A DNA stretch of 64,000 nucleotides from Megaustenia siamemsis (lineage: Eukaryota > Mollusca > Gastropoda > Stylommatophora > Ariophantidae): contig JAVIAB010000159.1 of the NCBI GenBank assembly GCA_032433765.1, forward strand, positions 57,047,542 through 57,111,541, in the 5' to 3' direction. A program made the position numbers and the translations under genes. The notes below the pieces were generated by a model. The model was not told where the DNA came from and searched no databases. It saw nothing but the letters and a program-made list of their open reading frames with translations. Shown in pieces: positions 49,301 to 60,995 of this stretch. Each line of letters begins with the position of its first letter. The first letter of the stretch is position 1.

Positions 49301-49480
49301 TCTCTACAAGTATATCAGTTATAAACATGTTCGCTTGTCCAAACATCATCACGATGCTCATCATCTACAGCAGGTATTCATCTACAATTAAACCATTAAC
49401 GAAGATGTTGATTTGTCCAAACATTATCATGATGCTATTCATCTACATCAGTTTTTTTTCCCCCTGCAAGTAAACCTGTA
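46319..49480. repeat. 78-bp minisatellite, about 40 copies, open on both strands
   Basis: Unit: ctattcatcaacagcagata, tatctctacaagtaaaccag, taacagtcatgttggcttgt, ctaaacatcatcacgagg. Copies are nearly identical except at three sites: cta/cca, aga/agg/agt, and one tat/cat. The last three units (49240-49480) are strongly diverged. 78 bp is 26 codons, so a 1036-codon + frame and several minus frames stay open. The minus frame is closed exactly at each agt variant (47580, 47970, 48516, 48750). Treated as satellite DNA, not a gene. Confidence 0.96.
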
Positions 49481-50079
49481 CCGAGCACGTTGACATGTTC
49501 AAACATCACCACGGTCTTGATCACATTGAAATTGTAACACACTATGTCAAGCTGACATTCATAAATGTGTGATTTGCTTATTAATTCTGCTTGTTCAAAT
49601 AAGCAACCAATGAGCGTGAACGATAAGTGACATCACGTGAGACGAGCACGGTAACCTGTACTGAGGGAAACAAGTTAAGATTTAATGAGCGGTCTGTTTA
49701 TAGATTGGCATGTGAGCTTGTTGAGTGGTACGATGCTATTTGATTGGCTCAAACAATGTCGTATCGTCGTTGTCTGTCAGTCTGCATCGATGAAAACCAT
49801 ACTAACGACTTTATTATTAGCCATGTGTGTCACTGTTTATTTAATTGATATTATAGTGATTTCTTGTATGTTGATGTCTAGATGCCAAATTGGTATATCT
49901 GTTTCAATCTGCATCAGATTTCTGGGATGTGGGCGTTAGGAATAACCTGGGAATGTTCAATGATCGAGTTCTTTTTTTTATTAGCACTAGAAGTTAGTAA
50001 GGTGCCATCTTTACTCAGAACAGGTCCTGCCATTTGATATAGATGAACCTGCTGTTTTCTTATATTATATAATACCTGG
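49481..50079. other. Stretch with nothing recognised
   Basis: An 84-codon + frame (49685-49939) has no recognisable motif. Confidence 0.3.
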
Positions 50080-50282
50080 TTATTTCCAGTTTCGGAGGTG
50101 AATTCAGCTTCAACTGTCAGATTATCTTTCTATGTTCTTGTATCACATCTTGCGCAGTTTTTCACCTTATTATTAAGGTCTTTATATGTTGCTAGTATTT
50201 TACCGAACTCAGTCCTAACATTCAACACGGTCAGATTTGCTTAGAGACTGTTTTGGGTATGCTCACATGTGATGTCTGAGAT

Positions 50283-50285
<3 letters not shown>
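50080..50285 (-). mobile_element. LINE-E internal fragment, decayed
   Basis: Aligns by eye with 37.37-37.58 kb (ttattaaggtctttatatgt against ttgtctaattctttgtatgt; both contain gatgtctgagatcca). It stops at the following TA run. Confidence 0.65.

Positions 50286-50337
<52 letters not shown>
50286..50337. repeat. (TA)n microsatellite
   Basis: About 25 TA units directly after the LINE-E fragment. Confidence 0.92.
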
Positions 50338-50339
<2 letters not shown>

Positions 50340-51465
50340 TGTATATAAATGTGTGTGTGTTTAAAGAAATTGCAAACACAACCGCTAAATAGTTATGTTG
50401 CACTTGAAATGAAAGTGGAACAAAATGAAGATTATAAGGTCGCAAGGAGGCAAAGTAGAAAAATAAAGATTAGGAGACATACGTCCTGAACACATTTATT
50501 GAAAAGGTTGACCTTCCAGCAGACATCAACAACATTAGGATGGGACTGGTCACTCATCTCTTTGTTACCTTCCTGACAGTTCTTTCGCTTGTTTTTCTTT
50601 CTTTCCTGCAGAAATACGACACTTATTTCCACCTTCTCTTCCTCCTGTCAATAAATGTCCTCATAAAGTTCTGGCTAACTCTTCTACAGTTCTAGAACTT
50701 TTCAGTGGTCTGTTATATTAGTCCAATAAATATCCCAGAAAGACATTTACAATATAAGTCAAATATTCGACATCGCAACTCTCCAAAACTTAATGTATTT
50801 TTTAACCAAAGCTAGACGTCGTAGAATGTCCAGATGGATCGACTATTTAACAATTTCAGCCGATTTCTGGAGCAATGTGTGGATATCGAATTGAATTTAA
50901 ATTTTGACCGCTGTAACGCTGTCAGCATTACTCCCGAAGTCCTACTTTGCCAAGCGAACGCTGACATAGTAGTTTCTCTTTATCCCATACTTTTAATCTA
51001 CCATGTGCTAAACTAGCGTATTTTCAAGGGATTCAACACTAATATAATTACATGACTTGTAGCAAAACTAAAATGACCCCCCTTGTCGTTATATTGTTCC
51101 CAGTATAAACGACTTTATGATGTTTTAATTGTGACCGTGATTACCGATATTTAAGTGGGATATGATTTATTCTTATTTATGTCGTGTGTTCGCAGTTCGA
51201 TAGGCAAGCACATGGTTCGACAAAAATGTCGCCGGCAATACGGGTATGTTCAACCCATATGTGAAAAGTCTGTGACGGTGGATGGGACGGATGAATCAGA
51301 AATGATCAACGGCCCAGAAAGCGAAAACAGCAAAGTGTGTGGTACACATGAGGCATATTCAGAACACGAAAGGCGAATACGGCACACCACCGTGAAAGAG
51401 ATTTGAGCCTCATCATGTACTAGTCCAGAGGAAGCCATGTAGAGGAATTCGAACTTATATCGGAA
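50338..51465. other. 1.1 kb with no gene recognised
   Basis: Small frames (for example 51155-51406) lack recognisable features. No tandem repeat. Confidence 0.3.
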
Positions 51466-51789
51466 GAAAGATCTTAAAATAAGTATTTGGAATGTTAGGA
51501 ATCTATATCAAGAAGGAAAATTGGAAAATCTGATTCAAGAAGTAGAACGAATAAATATATATATTTTAGGTATATCAGAGACAAGATGGAAAGAATGTGG
51601 GCACATAGAGGACGAAAAATATACATGTATATACTTAGGAAACACAACAGAACATCAAAGGTGGGTAGGAATACTGATAAAAAGAGAGCTACAAAAATAT
51701 ATAAGTAACCACTGGACATACAGTGATAGGATTATACTACTCAAGTTGAAAGCAACAGGCCTGTCTGTTCCGGATAATTTAAGTTAAAT

Positions 51790-52130
51790 TAAGTTCTCGG
51801 TATCCGATTTGGAAAAACCACCCGACTGGACTACCGACGTTCGGACAACCCGTGTTCGATTCCCGCTGGGAGCAGTGTGAGTTGTACTCGTGGTTGGAAA
51901 AAATAAATCCCACCTCGTTCGACCCAGCCGTTGGCAAAAATGGGTACCAGGGTATTACCCTGGGAAGGGTGAGGAATGTTGTTTCGATGCTTGAGGCGAC
52001 ACTATACAGAAATCTCCGAACATTTCTGGATAGGCGACCGAGCACATATGGGTGTAAACTCGCGTGCTGAGAGGCCGCTTCAAGTCTCGTACTTTACCTT
52101 GACCGTTACCTTACAATTCGACATAACAAT
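51790..52130 (+). mobile_element. tRNA-derived SINE, copy 3, inside LINE-D
   Basis: Shares ~300 bp with the copy at 55.57 kb: accacccgactggactaccg, the B-box region cccgtgttcgattcccgctg, aaaatgggtaccagggtatt and a tail ending tactttacctt. The A-box end is degraded. It separates two endonuclease segments of LINE-D, so it inserted later. Confidence 0.8.
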
Positions 52131-53640
52131 AATACAGAATGTGCACCTACTCAAGACTACACAGATGAACAAATAGTGGCATACTATGAAGACCTAAATA
52201 AAGTTATGAAGCAAGTAACATCTTCAGACATCTTGATTGTAATGGGTGACATGGACGCTAAAGTAGGAAAAGGTAGATATAAGATCATTATAGGAAATCA
52301 TGGTTTAGGAAAACGAAATGACAGAGGAGAAAGATTAATACAATTCTGTGAAGAAAACAGGCTGGTAATATGTAACACCTACTTTGAGCAAGAGAAAAGG
52401 AAACTATACACATGTAAAAGACCTGGAAAAAGAAGAGGAATCAAATAGATTACATAATGGTAAAGAAAGCCAAAACCTACTCAGGGGCAGATATTAATTC
52501 AGATCATAATCCTGTAATGATTAAATTGAAAATCAAACTAAAGAGAGACAAGCAAAAGTCTAAATCATCAACAATACCACTCGATATAACAGCTTTAAAT
52601 AAAAAAGATATAATAAATAAACATATACAATACAAGTAAAGAACACATACCAGAAGCTGCAACAAGAAGGAATTGAACAATACAGAAGAGAAAATCCTAA
52701 TGAAAAAATAACAAACAAATGGCAATGCATAAAGAAAAGCATACAAGAAACATGCGATACCTTACCCAAAAGAGAAAAGAACAAAAAACAAAAATGGATA
52801 ACTAACACCATCTTAGAAAAAAATGGAAGAAAGGAGATAAGCGAAGAACACTGCCCAATTTAATAACATAGATAATGAGATACGCAAAATGTGCAAAAAG
52901 GCAAAGAAGACTGACTCAGCCAAAAATGTATAGTAATATATACTATGGAAAGCAAACAAGACTTAAGAGGAATGCACACATACATAAAGAGAATGACTAA
53001 TACAAATTAAAAAAGCCACAGAAGGTGGATGCATTGCAGACAAAAAAGTAAAAATGCTATCTGACAATAAGGATATTATAGATAGATGGCAGGAATATAT
53101 AACAGAACTATTTCAGAATCAAAGGGACAAGAAACCAGTTGTAAAATGTACATCAGGCCATAAAATCTTAAAATCTGAGGTGGAAAAATCTATAAAAACA
53201 ATGAAAAGAGGAAAAGCAGCAGGACCTGACAGCATACATATAGAGATGATACGGGCACAGAAGATTTTGGCATTGAAGTGATTACAACATATGCAACGAC
53301 ATATACCACACAGGATATATACCAATGAACTAAAAACATCAACTTTCATTGCATTGCCTAAAATGAACAGTGCAGTTGAATGCAGTGACTTTAGAACAAT
53401 AAGCCTAATGAGCCATGATACAGAAATCTTGCTAAAAGTTATACAAGGAAGGATTCAGAAAAAAATAAATACTCTACACCCATTGATATAAAAAGATGAG
53501 TAAGACAGGGATGCATCCTATCACCAAGCTTGTTCAATCTATACACTGAGAAAATTAAAAAAAAAAATATCATAGAGATGACAGGTCTACAAATTAATGG
53601 AAAGATAATCAATAACCTAAGATATGCTGAATATACTGTA

Positions 53641-54175
53641 CTCATCATCATCATGTGCCCTACCGGTTGGCTTAGGTGATCATGTCCCTCCACAATCTTC
53701 TATCTGCAGTGCATCCTATCAGTTCTGTTGATGACTGTTTTCCATGCCATGACACCAAGCTATCCAGTATTTTCTCTCTTTGTCGTCCACGATCTCTCTT
53801 TCCTTTTATTTTGCCAGTTGTAACCAAGTATTCCAACTTTCCTCTTCTCATGATGTTGATTGCTTATTTCTGATGTTTTTTAAGAGCTCCCTTTTTGTTT
53901 TGGTCTCTTTGAGAACTTCCTCATTGGTCTTTTTAGCTGTCCAGGGAACTTTCAACATTCTTCTGAGAAATCCCATCTCTGTGGCCTCTAATCGTCTTTT
54001 CATTTGTTTGTCTACTGTCCATGATTCGCTTCCATAGGTCTTAATTGGTTCTATATAGCACCAATGAACACTCTTTCTAATTTTTATTGACATAGATTTG
54101 TTGCATAAGACATTTTTCATTTTCTGAAATGCCATTTTGGCCTGAGCTATTCCGCTTTTTATTTCTGTACTGTAC
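53641..54175 (-). mobile_element. LINE-C C-terminal fragment nested in LINE-D
   Basis: Begins with (CAT)n then the family 3' end. Minus frame 54135-53848 reads MSIKIRKSVHWCY, SESWTVDKQMKRRLEATEMG and RRMLKVPWTAKKTNEEVL. It lies between RT motif C and the YNYLG segment of LINE-D. Short gtact repeats flank it (possible target-site duplication). Confidence 0.85.
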
Positions 54176-54740
54176 TACTTGCATAAAATCCTAAAGATCT
54201 ACGTACAACAATTACTTAATGAAATACACATGACAAGCAAAAAATATGGACTAGATATGAATAAAAAAGATTAAAACTATGATCATAAACAAAGAAGACA
54301 CTCAAAATCCACAAGTGGATATCAAAATTGAAGGGATAGACCTGGAGACAGTTCAGAACTACAACTACCTTGGACATACTATATAACCAGTGATGGAAAA
54401 TGTACAACTGAAATAAACAAAAGAATATGAATGGCAAAAAGTAATTTTAATGTCATGAAGAACATACTAACATCAAAACAAATAACACCAGGGCTAAAAC
54501 AAAGAATAGCAAAATGTTACATCTTCTCAATATCCTATATGGTGCAGAAACATGGACATTAGATAAGAAAGCATAACAGAGAATTGAAGCATTTGAAATG
54601 TGAATATATAGAAGAATAGGTAGAACTGGATGAAAGGAAAAGAAAAGAAACGATGAAGTCTTAAAACAACTAAAAATGAAAAGAGAACTACCAAGCATAA
54701 TTCAAACAAGACAAATGCGATTTGTGTGGAGAAGTCTTTC

Positions 54741-55003
54741 TTCATCCATTTTGAGCACGTGACCTATGTATTCCCAGCACCATTTTCTTATAAAGATTAA
54801 CAAGTAAACATATTTTTGTTTAAAAAAAAATAGAATATTAGAAAATAAATATTGAAATAATTTAAACTGTTATTGTATTCGTCATTTCATATTTGCTAAA
54901 AAAGTATTGAAATCAGAATAAGTGTTTAAACACATGATTTGTTGTAAATGGGAAATTTAAAAAAAAATGCTTTATTTAGCTGGTAAAAAGTATTAAACAA
55001 TAA
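54741..55003. other. AT-rich stretch, nothing recognised
   Basis: No exon or repeat recognised. Confidence 0.3.
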
Positions 55004-57950
55004 CAAATTTAGTGAGCTTAACTAATAACAATATTGCTTTAGTAAATGTAGTGAGCTTAACTCAAACCAATATTGCTTCGGTAAATGTAGTGAGCCTAAC
55101 TCATACCAATATTGCATCAACAAATCTAACGAGTTTAACTCATACCAATATTGCATCAGCAAATGTTGTGAGCTTAACTCATATTGCATCAGTAAATATA
55201 GTGAGCGTAACTCATGCCAATATTACATCAGTAAATGTAGTGATCAAATCTATCAATAATATTGCATCAGTAAATGTAGTGAGCTTACCTCGTACCGATA
55301 TTTCATCAGTACATATAGTGAGCTTAAATAATACTAATATTGCAACAGTAAATATAATGAGCTTAACTCATATATATATTTTGCTTTAGTAAATGTAGTG
55401 AACTTAATTAACACATACATATATTGCATCTGTAAATGCAGTGAGCTTAATTAACACTGATATTATTACATCAGTAAATATAGTGAGCTTTAAACATTCA
55501 ATTATTGCTTTTGTAAATGTAGTGAGCTTAATTCATACTAATATTACATCAGTAAATATAGTGAGCTTGGGGGCCTCGGTAGCCTAGTTGGGAATACCAC
55601 CCGACTAGACTACCGACGTTCGGACAACCCGTGTTCGATTCCCGCTGGGAGCAGTGTGAATTGTACTTGATTCCCGAAAGGGAGCAGTGTGAATTGTACT
55701 TGATTCCCGCTGGGAGCAGTGTGAATTGTACTAGTGGTTGGAAAAAAAAAATACCCCCACGGTCGACCCAGGAGTTGGCAGAAATGGGTACCAGGGTATT
55801 ACCCTGGGAAGATGAGGAATGTCGCTTCGCATCTGAGTTTCAATGCTTGAGGCGACACTATACAGAAATATCCGAACATTTCTGGATATGTGGCCGAGCA
55901 CATATGGGTGTAAACTCGCGTGCTAAGACGCCGGTTCAAGTCTCATACTTTACCTTTGCCTTTATATAGTGAGCTTAACTTATACCAATATTGCTTCAGT
56001 AAATATAGCGAGCTTAACTCATACCAAAATTGCAGCAGTAAATGTAGTGAGCTTTACTCATAATGCATCAGTAAATATAGTGAGCTTAACTCATACCAAT
56101 ATCTCTTCTGGAAATGTAGTGAGCGTAACTCATACCAATATTGCATCAATAAATCTAACGAGTTTAACTTATACCAATATTGCATCAGCAAATGTCGTGA
56201 GCTTAATTCATATTGCATCAGTAAATATATTGAGCGTAACTCATACCAATTTTACATCAGTAAATGTAGTGATCATAACTAACAATAATATTGGATCAGT
56301 AAATGTAGTGAGCTTAACTCGTACCAATATTTCATCAGTACATATAGTGAGCTTAAATAATACAAATATTGCACCAGTACATATAGTGAACTTAAATAAT
56401 ACTAATGTTGCATCAGTAAATATAGTGAGCTTAACACATACTTATATTGCATCTGTATATGTAGTGATCTTAACTCATACCAATATTGCATAACTAAATG
56501 TAGTGAGTTTAACTCATATTGCATCAGTAAATATAGCGAGCGTAACTCATAACAATATTACATCAGTAAATGTAGTGAGCATAACTAACACTAATATTAT
56601 AGGGAGCTTAAATAAATCTAATATTGCATCAGTAAATAAAGTGAGCTTAACTCATTCAAATTTTGCTTTAGTGAATGTAGTGAGCTTAACACATACTAAT
56701 ATTGTATCACTAAATGCAGTGAGCGTAACTCATACCAATACTGCATCACTATATGTAGTGAGTTTAACTCATGCAATTATTGCTTTTGTAAATGTAGTGA
56801 GCTTAACACATATTAGTATTGCATCATTAAATGTATTGAGCTTAATTCATACTAATGTTACATCAATAAGTATAGTGAACTTAACTCATACCGATATCGC
56901 TATAGTAAATGTAGTGAGCTGTACTCATACCAATATTACATGACTTTATGTAGTCAGCTTAACTCAAACCAATACTGCTTCATTAAATGGAGTGTGCTTA
57001 ACTCATACCAATATTGCATTACTATATGTAGTGAGCATAACTTATACCAATATTGCATCACTAAATGTAGTGAGCTTAACTCATACCAATATTGCATCAC
57101 TATATGTAGTGAGCCTAACTCATATTGCGTCAGTAAATATAGTGAGCGTAACTCATACCAATGTTACATCAGAAAATGTAGTGAGCATAACTAACACTAA
57201 TATTGCATCAGTAAATGTAGTGTGCTTAACTCGTACCAATATTTCATCAGTACATATAGTGAGCTTAAATAAATTTAATATTGCATCAGTAAATATAGTG
57301 AGCTTAACTCGTACAAATTTTGCTTTAGTGAATGTAGTGAGCTTAACACATACTAATATTGCATCAGTAAATGCAGTACGATTAATTAATTCTAATATTA
57401 CATCAGTAAAAATAGTGAGCATAACTCATACACGTATTGCTTTTGTAAATATTGTGAGCTTAACACAGACTAATATTGCATCATTAAGTGTATTGAGCCT
57501 AATTAATACTAATATTACATCAGTAAATATAGTGAGCTTAACTCATACCAATATTGCTTCAGTAAATGTTATGAGCTTTATTCATACCAATGTTGCATCA
57601 CTTTATTTAATGAGCTCAACTCATACCAATATTGCTTCATTAAATGTAGTGAGCTTAACTCATACCAATATTGCATCACTATATGCAGTGAGCTTAACTC
57701 ATACCAATATTGCATCACTGAATGTAATGAGCTTAACCCATACTAATATTTCATCACTGAATGTAATGAGCTTAACCCATATTAATATTGCATCAGTAAA
57801 TATTGTGAGCTTAACCCATACTAATATTCCATCAGTAAATGTTGTGAGCTTAATTCATATTAATATTTTATTAGAAAATGATGTGAATTTAACGAATACA
57901 AATCCTGCTTCAGTCAATGTAGTGAGCTTAACTTATCGTATATTGCAATC
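55004..57950. repeat. 39-bp minisatellite, about 65 copies
   Basis: Unit gtgagcttaactcatacca atattgcatcagtaaatgta. 39 bp is 13 codons (VSLTHTNIASVNV), so long + frames occur (up to 333 codons, 56992-57993). Some units lack six bases (VSLTHIASVNI). A higher-order block of about ten units (short unit, then one with NITSVNV, then RT(N/D)ISSVHI) recurs near 55.2, 56.2 and 57.1 kb. Stops and non-triplet indels are present (for example 55390-55560), so I treat it as satellite DNA. Confidence 0.95.
55566..55965 (+). mobile_element. tRNA-derived SINE, copy 4, inside the 39-bp array
   Basis: Complete head: gggggcctcg then A-box GTAGCCTAGTTGGG, B-box TGTTCGATTCCC, a triplicated gattcccgctgggagcagtg block (one copy altered), aaatgggtaccagggtatta and a tail ending ctttacctttgccttt. 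Flanked by atatagtgagctt on both sides, which may be a target-site duplication, though the host array also repeats that string. Confidence 0.85.
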
Positions 57951-58249
57951 ACAAGTATGCTCACAAAGACTACTCTCTAATTGTTTTTTGTAATTTTCCA
58001 TACACCGATTTGTCTCGATAGTGTTTGAACATATTTTAAGTGTTTTCCAATAGAAATTCACCCTCGAGATATTCCTGTGATTCCAAGCGGCACAAACGCA
58101 TCATAACGTGAGCATGGACATGATTTATATTTGATGAGAGACGAATAGATAAACTAATGCATACTTGATTTTTGTCCTCAGGGGATATAAACGATTTACA
58201 ACTGCGAGATTTTCAACAAAGTCGAACTGTACACTGCCATAGAAGTAAA
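57951..58249. other. Stretch with nothing recognised
   Basis: No exon or repeat recognised. Confidence 0.3.
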
Positions 58250-58433
58250 GTAAAGTTTCACTCCACAGCGCATTTTTGAGTGATATCGCCTTTACTTCCC
58301 AGAAAATTCTATGGTACATATTTTAAGAGGCTGGGTGACTCCAGAGCCTTGTCAGTGCGAACAAATAAGCCACTGCTGGGAATCGAACACGGGCGCTTCT
58401 GGTCCGGAAGAGAGCACACTAACCATAAATTCA
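58250..58433 (-). mobile_element. tRNA-derived SINE, copy 5 (minus strand)
   Basis: Reverse complement: atggttagtgtgctctcttc, B-box CCCGTGTTCGATTCCC, TCACCCAGCCTCTTAAA, then GGGAAGTAAAGGCG and a CTTTACTTTACTT tail. Shares its central part with the copy at 32.3 kb. Confidence 0.72.
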
Positions 58434-58648
58434 TTTAGTTACATGTAATACATTTAGTACATATAGTCTCATAAATTCAAGTGAAAAGTAACATGTATCA
58501 TCTTCTATCGACTGTTTGGTTATGGGAGGCCCAGGTATCACTGCAAACGAATTAAAATCCATAATTGCTCAACCACCCGTGCCAGTGGAATCATCCGAAT
58601 TACTATTTCATTTCCCAATCAAAGAAAGGTAGCTTTAGTACACATCGT

Positions 58649-58677
58649 AGCAGTCTCAGCACACGCCAAAAGACATA
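58649..58677. repeat. 29-bp match to the first bases of the window
   Basis: agcagtctcagcacacgc followed by (c/t)aaaagacata, with one mismatch against bases 1-29. The similarity does not extend clearly beyond this. Confidence 0.5.
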
Positions 58678-59592
58678 AGACGATACCGTATATGACTTTG
58701 CAGCACCGGGATCACTCCCGGAGGTTCATGTTAGTCAGGAGGGATTCATAATTTCACAAATTCACATTGTAGGGAGATCTTACAGTCTGTTGTTTGATGT
58801 GAGATGGGGACAGTCCGATGACTAACCGTGCTTAAATTTTCGGATTTGGAGTCAGGGTGATGTCTTAGCATCATCAATCTCTATACATTAAAACAAACAA
58901 AAAATGACGATCCTCAATTTTAGAAGGACGTGAACTTCCGATCAATATGGTGGATAGTCGGCATGAACCAATATAGGCTAAGTCTGAAAAGTGTTCCTTG
59001 TTGCAGTTTCCTCATATTCCAAGTCCGGCTTGTTGCAGGAGCTATTTAGCTAAGTGCTCTGTGTACACTGTGAGTTGTGCGTTTCATCTGTTTTGATCGT
59101 GTTTAGATATCGATTGTTTTCTACCATTCCAACATGTAAAATGGTTTATGTTTTTGCATTTGTATAGATAAACAAAGACAATGAATACGAGAACGTACTA
59201 GAATATTTGTTTCAAATAAAGCAGCGTGACGTTGTGCTAAATTATTCATGGTTTCATCCTGCCCTGCATTGTGATGAATGTCGTCATGCCCTACAGCGGT
59301 CACTGCTGAATGTAGATTTGGTGACATTTTAGTGAACACCAGAGTCAGCATACGTTTCGCTTCGTATTGCAATGTTGGACAGGGGGAATGCGCGGCTAAG
59401 GTGGGCGTGGTTATCTCTCTTTTGTAAAAGACGCTGTTGTCATCACTGTTCACACAACGTGGGCTACGTCAGCGGCGTTACATTTATCATCATTAATAGG
59501 CGGTTACTCTTTCACTCTGATGTTAATTCAAGACCAAGTTAGACTTTTACAAGGTGACAATTTCTAGAGGCGTGTAGTCTCTCATTTTCGTT

Positions 59593-59641
59593 ATGGATTC
59601 CTTACTGTTATATTGTGCCAGTCTGATAACACTTGCTTGTG
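59593..59641 (+). CDS. Putative first exon (signal peptide) of a third receptor gene
   Basis: ATG at 59593 opens a 16-codon frame (MDSLLLYCASLITLAC), a plausible signal-peptide core, followed by G and a consensus donor GTAAGT at 59642-59647. The exon ends in phase 1, which is exactly the phase at which both receptor main exons begin (619 and 10591). No receptor main exon is present between here and 64000, so the gene would continue beyond the window. The alternative is an unrelated secreted or membrane protein, since the donor fits any phase-1 acceptor. The flanking 58.7-59.6 kb is free of recognised repeats. Confidence 0.5.
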
Positions 59642-59647
59642 GTAAGT

Positions 59648-59974
59648 AGAGCCTTGATTCATGTGTTTAGAGAAAATTGTTTGTAAATGATGACTTCACC
59701 ATGAAAACGTCCAGCACCAATTGGAGTTCAATACTTCAATGATCCAACATTTCCCATTATTATTCTCACCTATCGTCAGTATCATACATAACATTATCAC
59801 CATTATTGCAATTAACCTCAAACGATAATAACAAAAATATTAACATCATGAGAGTTTATTAGCTTCACCTTGCAACTTAAAAACAACATAAACATATCTA
59901 CCCTTTCCTCTAAAGTTTCAAGTGTTTGAGCTTTGAGACACTTACAAATACAAGAGGAAATTGATATCACCAAT
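59648..59974. other. Putative intron start, nothing else recognised
   Basis: AT-rich sequence following the donor at 59642. Confidence 0.3.
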
Positions 59975-60260
59975 CATCATCAAGTGCCAGTCCTGTTGGC
60001 GTAGGTGATCATGTCTCTCAACAACTTTCGATCACGACAGTTATTTATCATTTCTGTTTTTGACCTTCTGCCAAGCCATTCTATTAAGCTGTCTGGTATC
60101 TTTTCTCTTTCCTTCACTCTATCTCTTCGTCCCTCAATTTTCCCAGTTGTTTCAAGATATTCCAGCTGTTCTCTTTTCATAACATGGCCAAAAAATGATG
60201 ATTGTTTGCTGGTTATATACATGTGCTTTTTTGCACATCTGTTCGATGTCCTCACCAATT
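59975..60260 (-). mobile_element. LINE-C' 3'-end fragment with short GAT tail
   Basis: An open minus frame (60258-59980) reads KQSSFFGHVMKREQLEYLET, GKIEGRRDRVKEREKIPDSL and the family end MITYANRTGT. Closest to the element at 20-21 kb. Confidence 0.85.
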
Positions 60261-60494
60261 ATTTAATATACAGTTTTATACGTAACTTGTACCCAACTCC
60301 CTACATTTTTATAACCCTTTACTTGTCAGTGAGAAAAATAGGTGGTCAGCCAGCCTACCAGTTTTATTTCAGTCAATGGCTGACCAAGTTCTGGACCGCA
60401 GTGAAGTGACATTTTTATTTCTTTCTTGAGTATGTAGCATATCATCGTCATTTAGTTAGATGTATGTGCATATCAAATATATATATACATATAT

Positions 60495-60995
60495 ATATGG
60501 TAAATGAATTTAAATATTTGGGAACTTTGTTAACATCAGACGGAAAATGTATAAAAGAGGTGAGATGCAGAATGGCTTAGGTAAAAGCAGCTTTCCAAAA
60601 AAAAAAATGAGGAAGATACTATGCAATCCATTTTTGACAACAGAACCAAGAAAAGGAGTTCTTACATGTTATTTATAACTAGTTTTAACATATGGATGTG
60701 AATCATGGACAATAGGACAACAGACAAGAAAGGCACTGGAGTCTGTAGAAATATGGTTTTACAGAAGAATGTTGAGAATACCATGGGCAGCTACGAAGAG
60801 TAATGAAAATGTTATGAAAGAGGTCAAAGCAAAAAGAGAGCTAATTTCCAAAATTAGGAAGAAACAATCATCATTTATTGGCCATGTAATAAGAAATAAA
60901 CAACTGGATATATTGTAACTGCTGGAAAAATTGAGGGAAGAAGAGTTAGAGGGAAGCAAAGAGAAAAAAATACCAGACAGCTTTAGAGAATGGTG
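60495..60995 (+). mobile_element. LINE-C' C-terminal fragment
   Basis: Near-copy of 20.48-20.95 kb: VNEFKYLGTLLTSDGK, CESWTIGQQTRKALESVE and RRMLRIPWAATKSNEN. It stops abruptly at 60993, where the 33-bp array begins, losing the family's 3' end. Confidence 0.85.

Larger units (their letters stand above)
51470..54740 (+). mobile_element. LINE-D: decayed endonuclease/RT element with two nested insertions
   Basis: Endonuclease start ISIWNVRNLYQEG and LGISETRWKECG (51475-51780). After the SINE it continues with ILIVMGDMDAKVGKG and GADINSDHNPVMIKL (52176-52560), a spacer region, KRGKAAGPDSIHIEMI (~53200), motif B VRQGCILSPSLFNLYTE (~53497) and motif C degraded to YAEYTVL (~53620). After the nested LINE-C fragment it resumes (54176-54740) with LETVQNYNYLG and the C-terminal block that matches 21.45-21.7 kb. 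The motif A region is deleted near 53490. Many stops: a dead copy. Confidence 0.8.

Noticed and set aside
46363..49473. 1036-codon plus-strand frame as a giant repetitive protein gene
   Set aside because: It is the 78-bp minisatellite read in a frame of 26 codons. Substitutions fall freely at codon positions 1 and 2, both strands are open, and there is no start context or flanking exon.
56992..57993. 333-codon frame (VSLTHTNIASVNV repeats) as a structural protein
   Set aside because: Other parts of the same array contain stops and non-triplet indels, and a SINE sits inside it. Best explained as satellite DNA.
59121..59453. 110-codon minus frame upstream of the putative third-receptor exon
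   Set aside because: No recognisable domain, no splice or start evidence.
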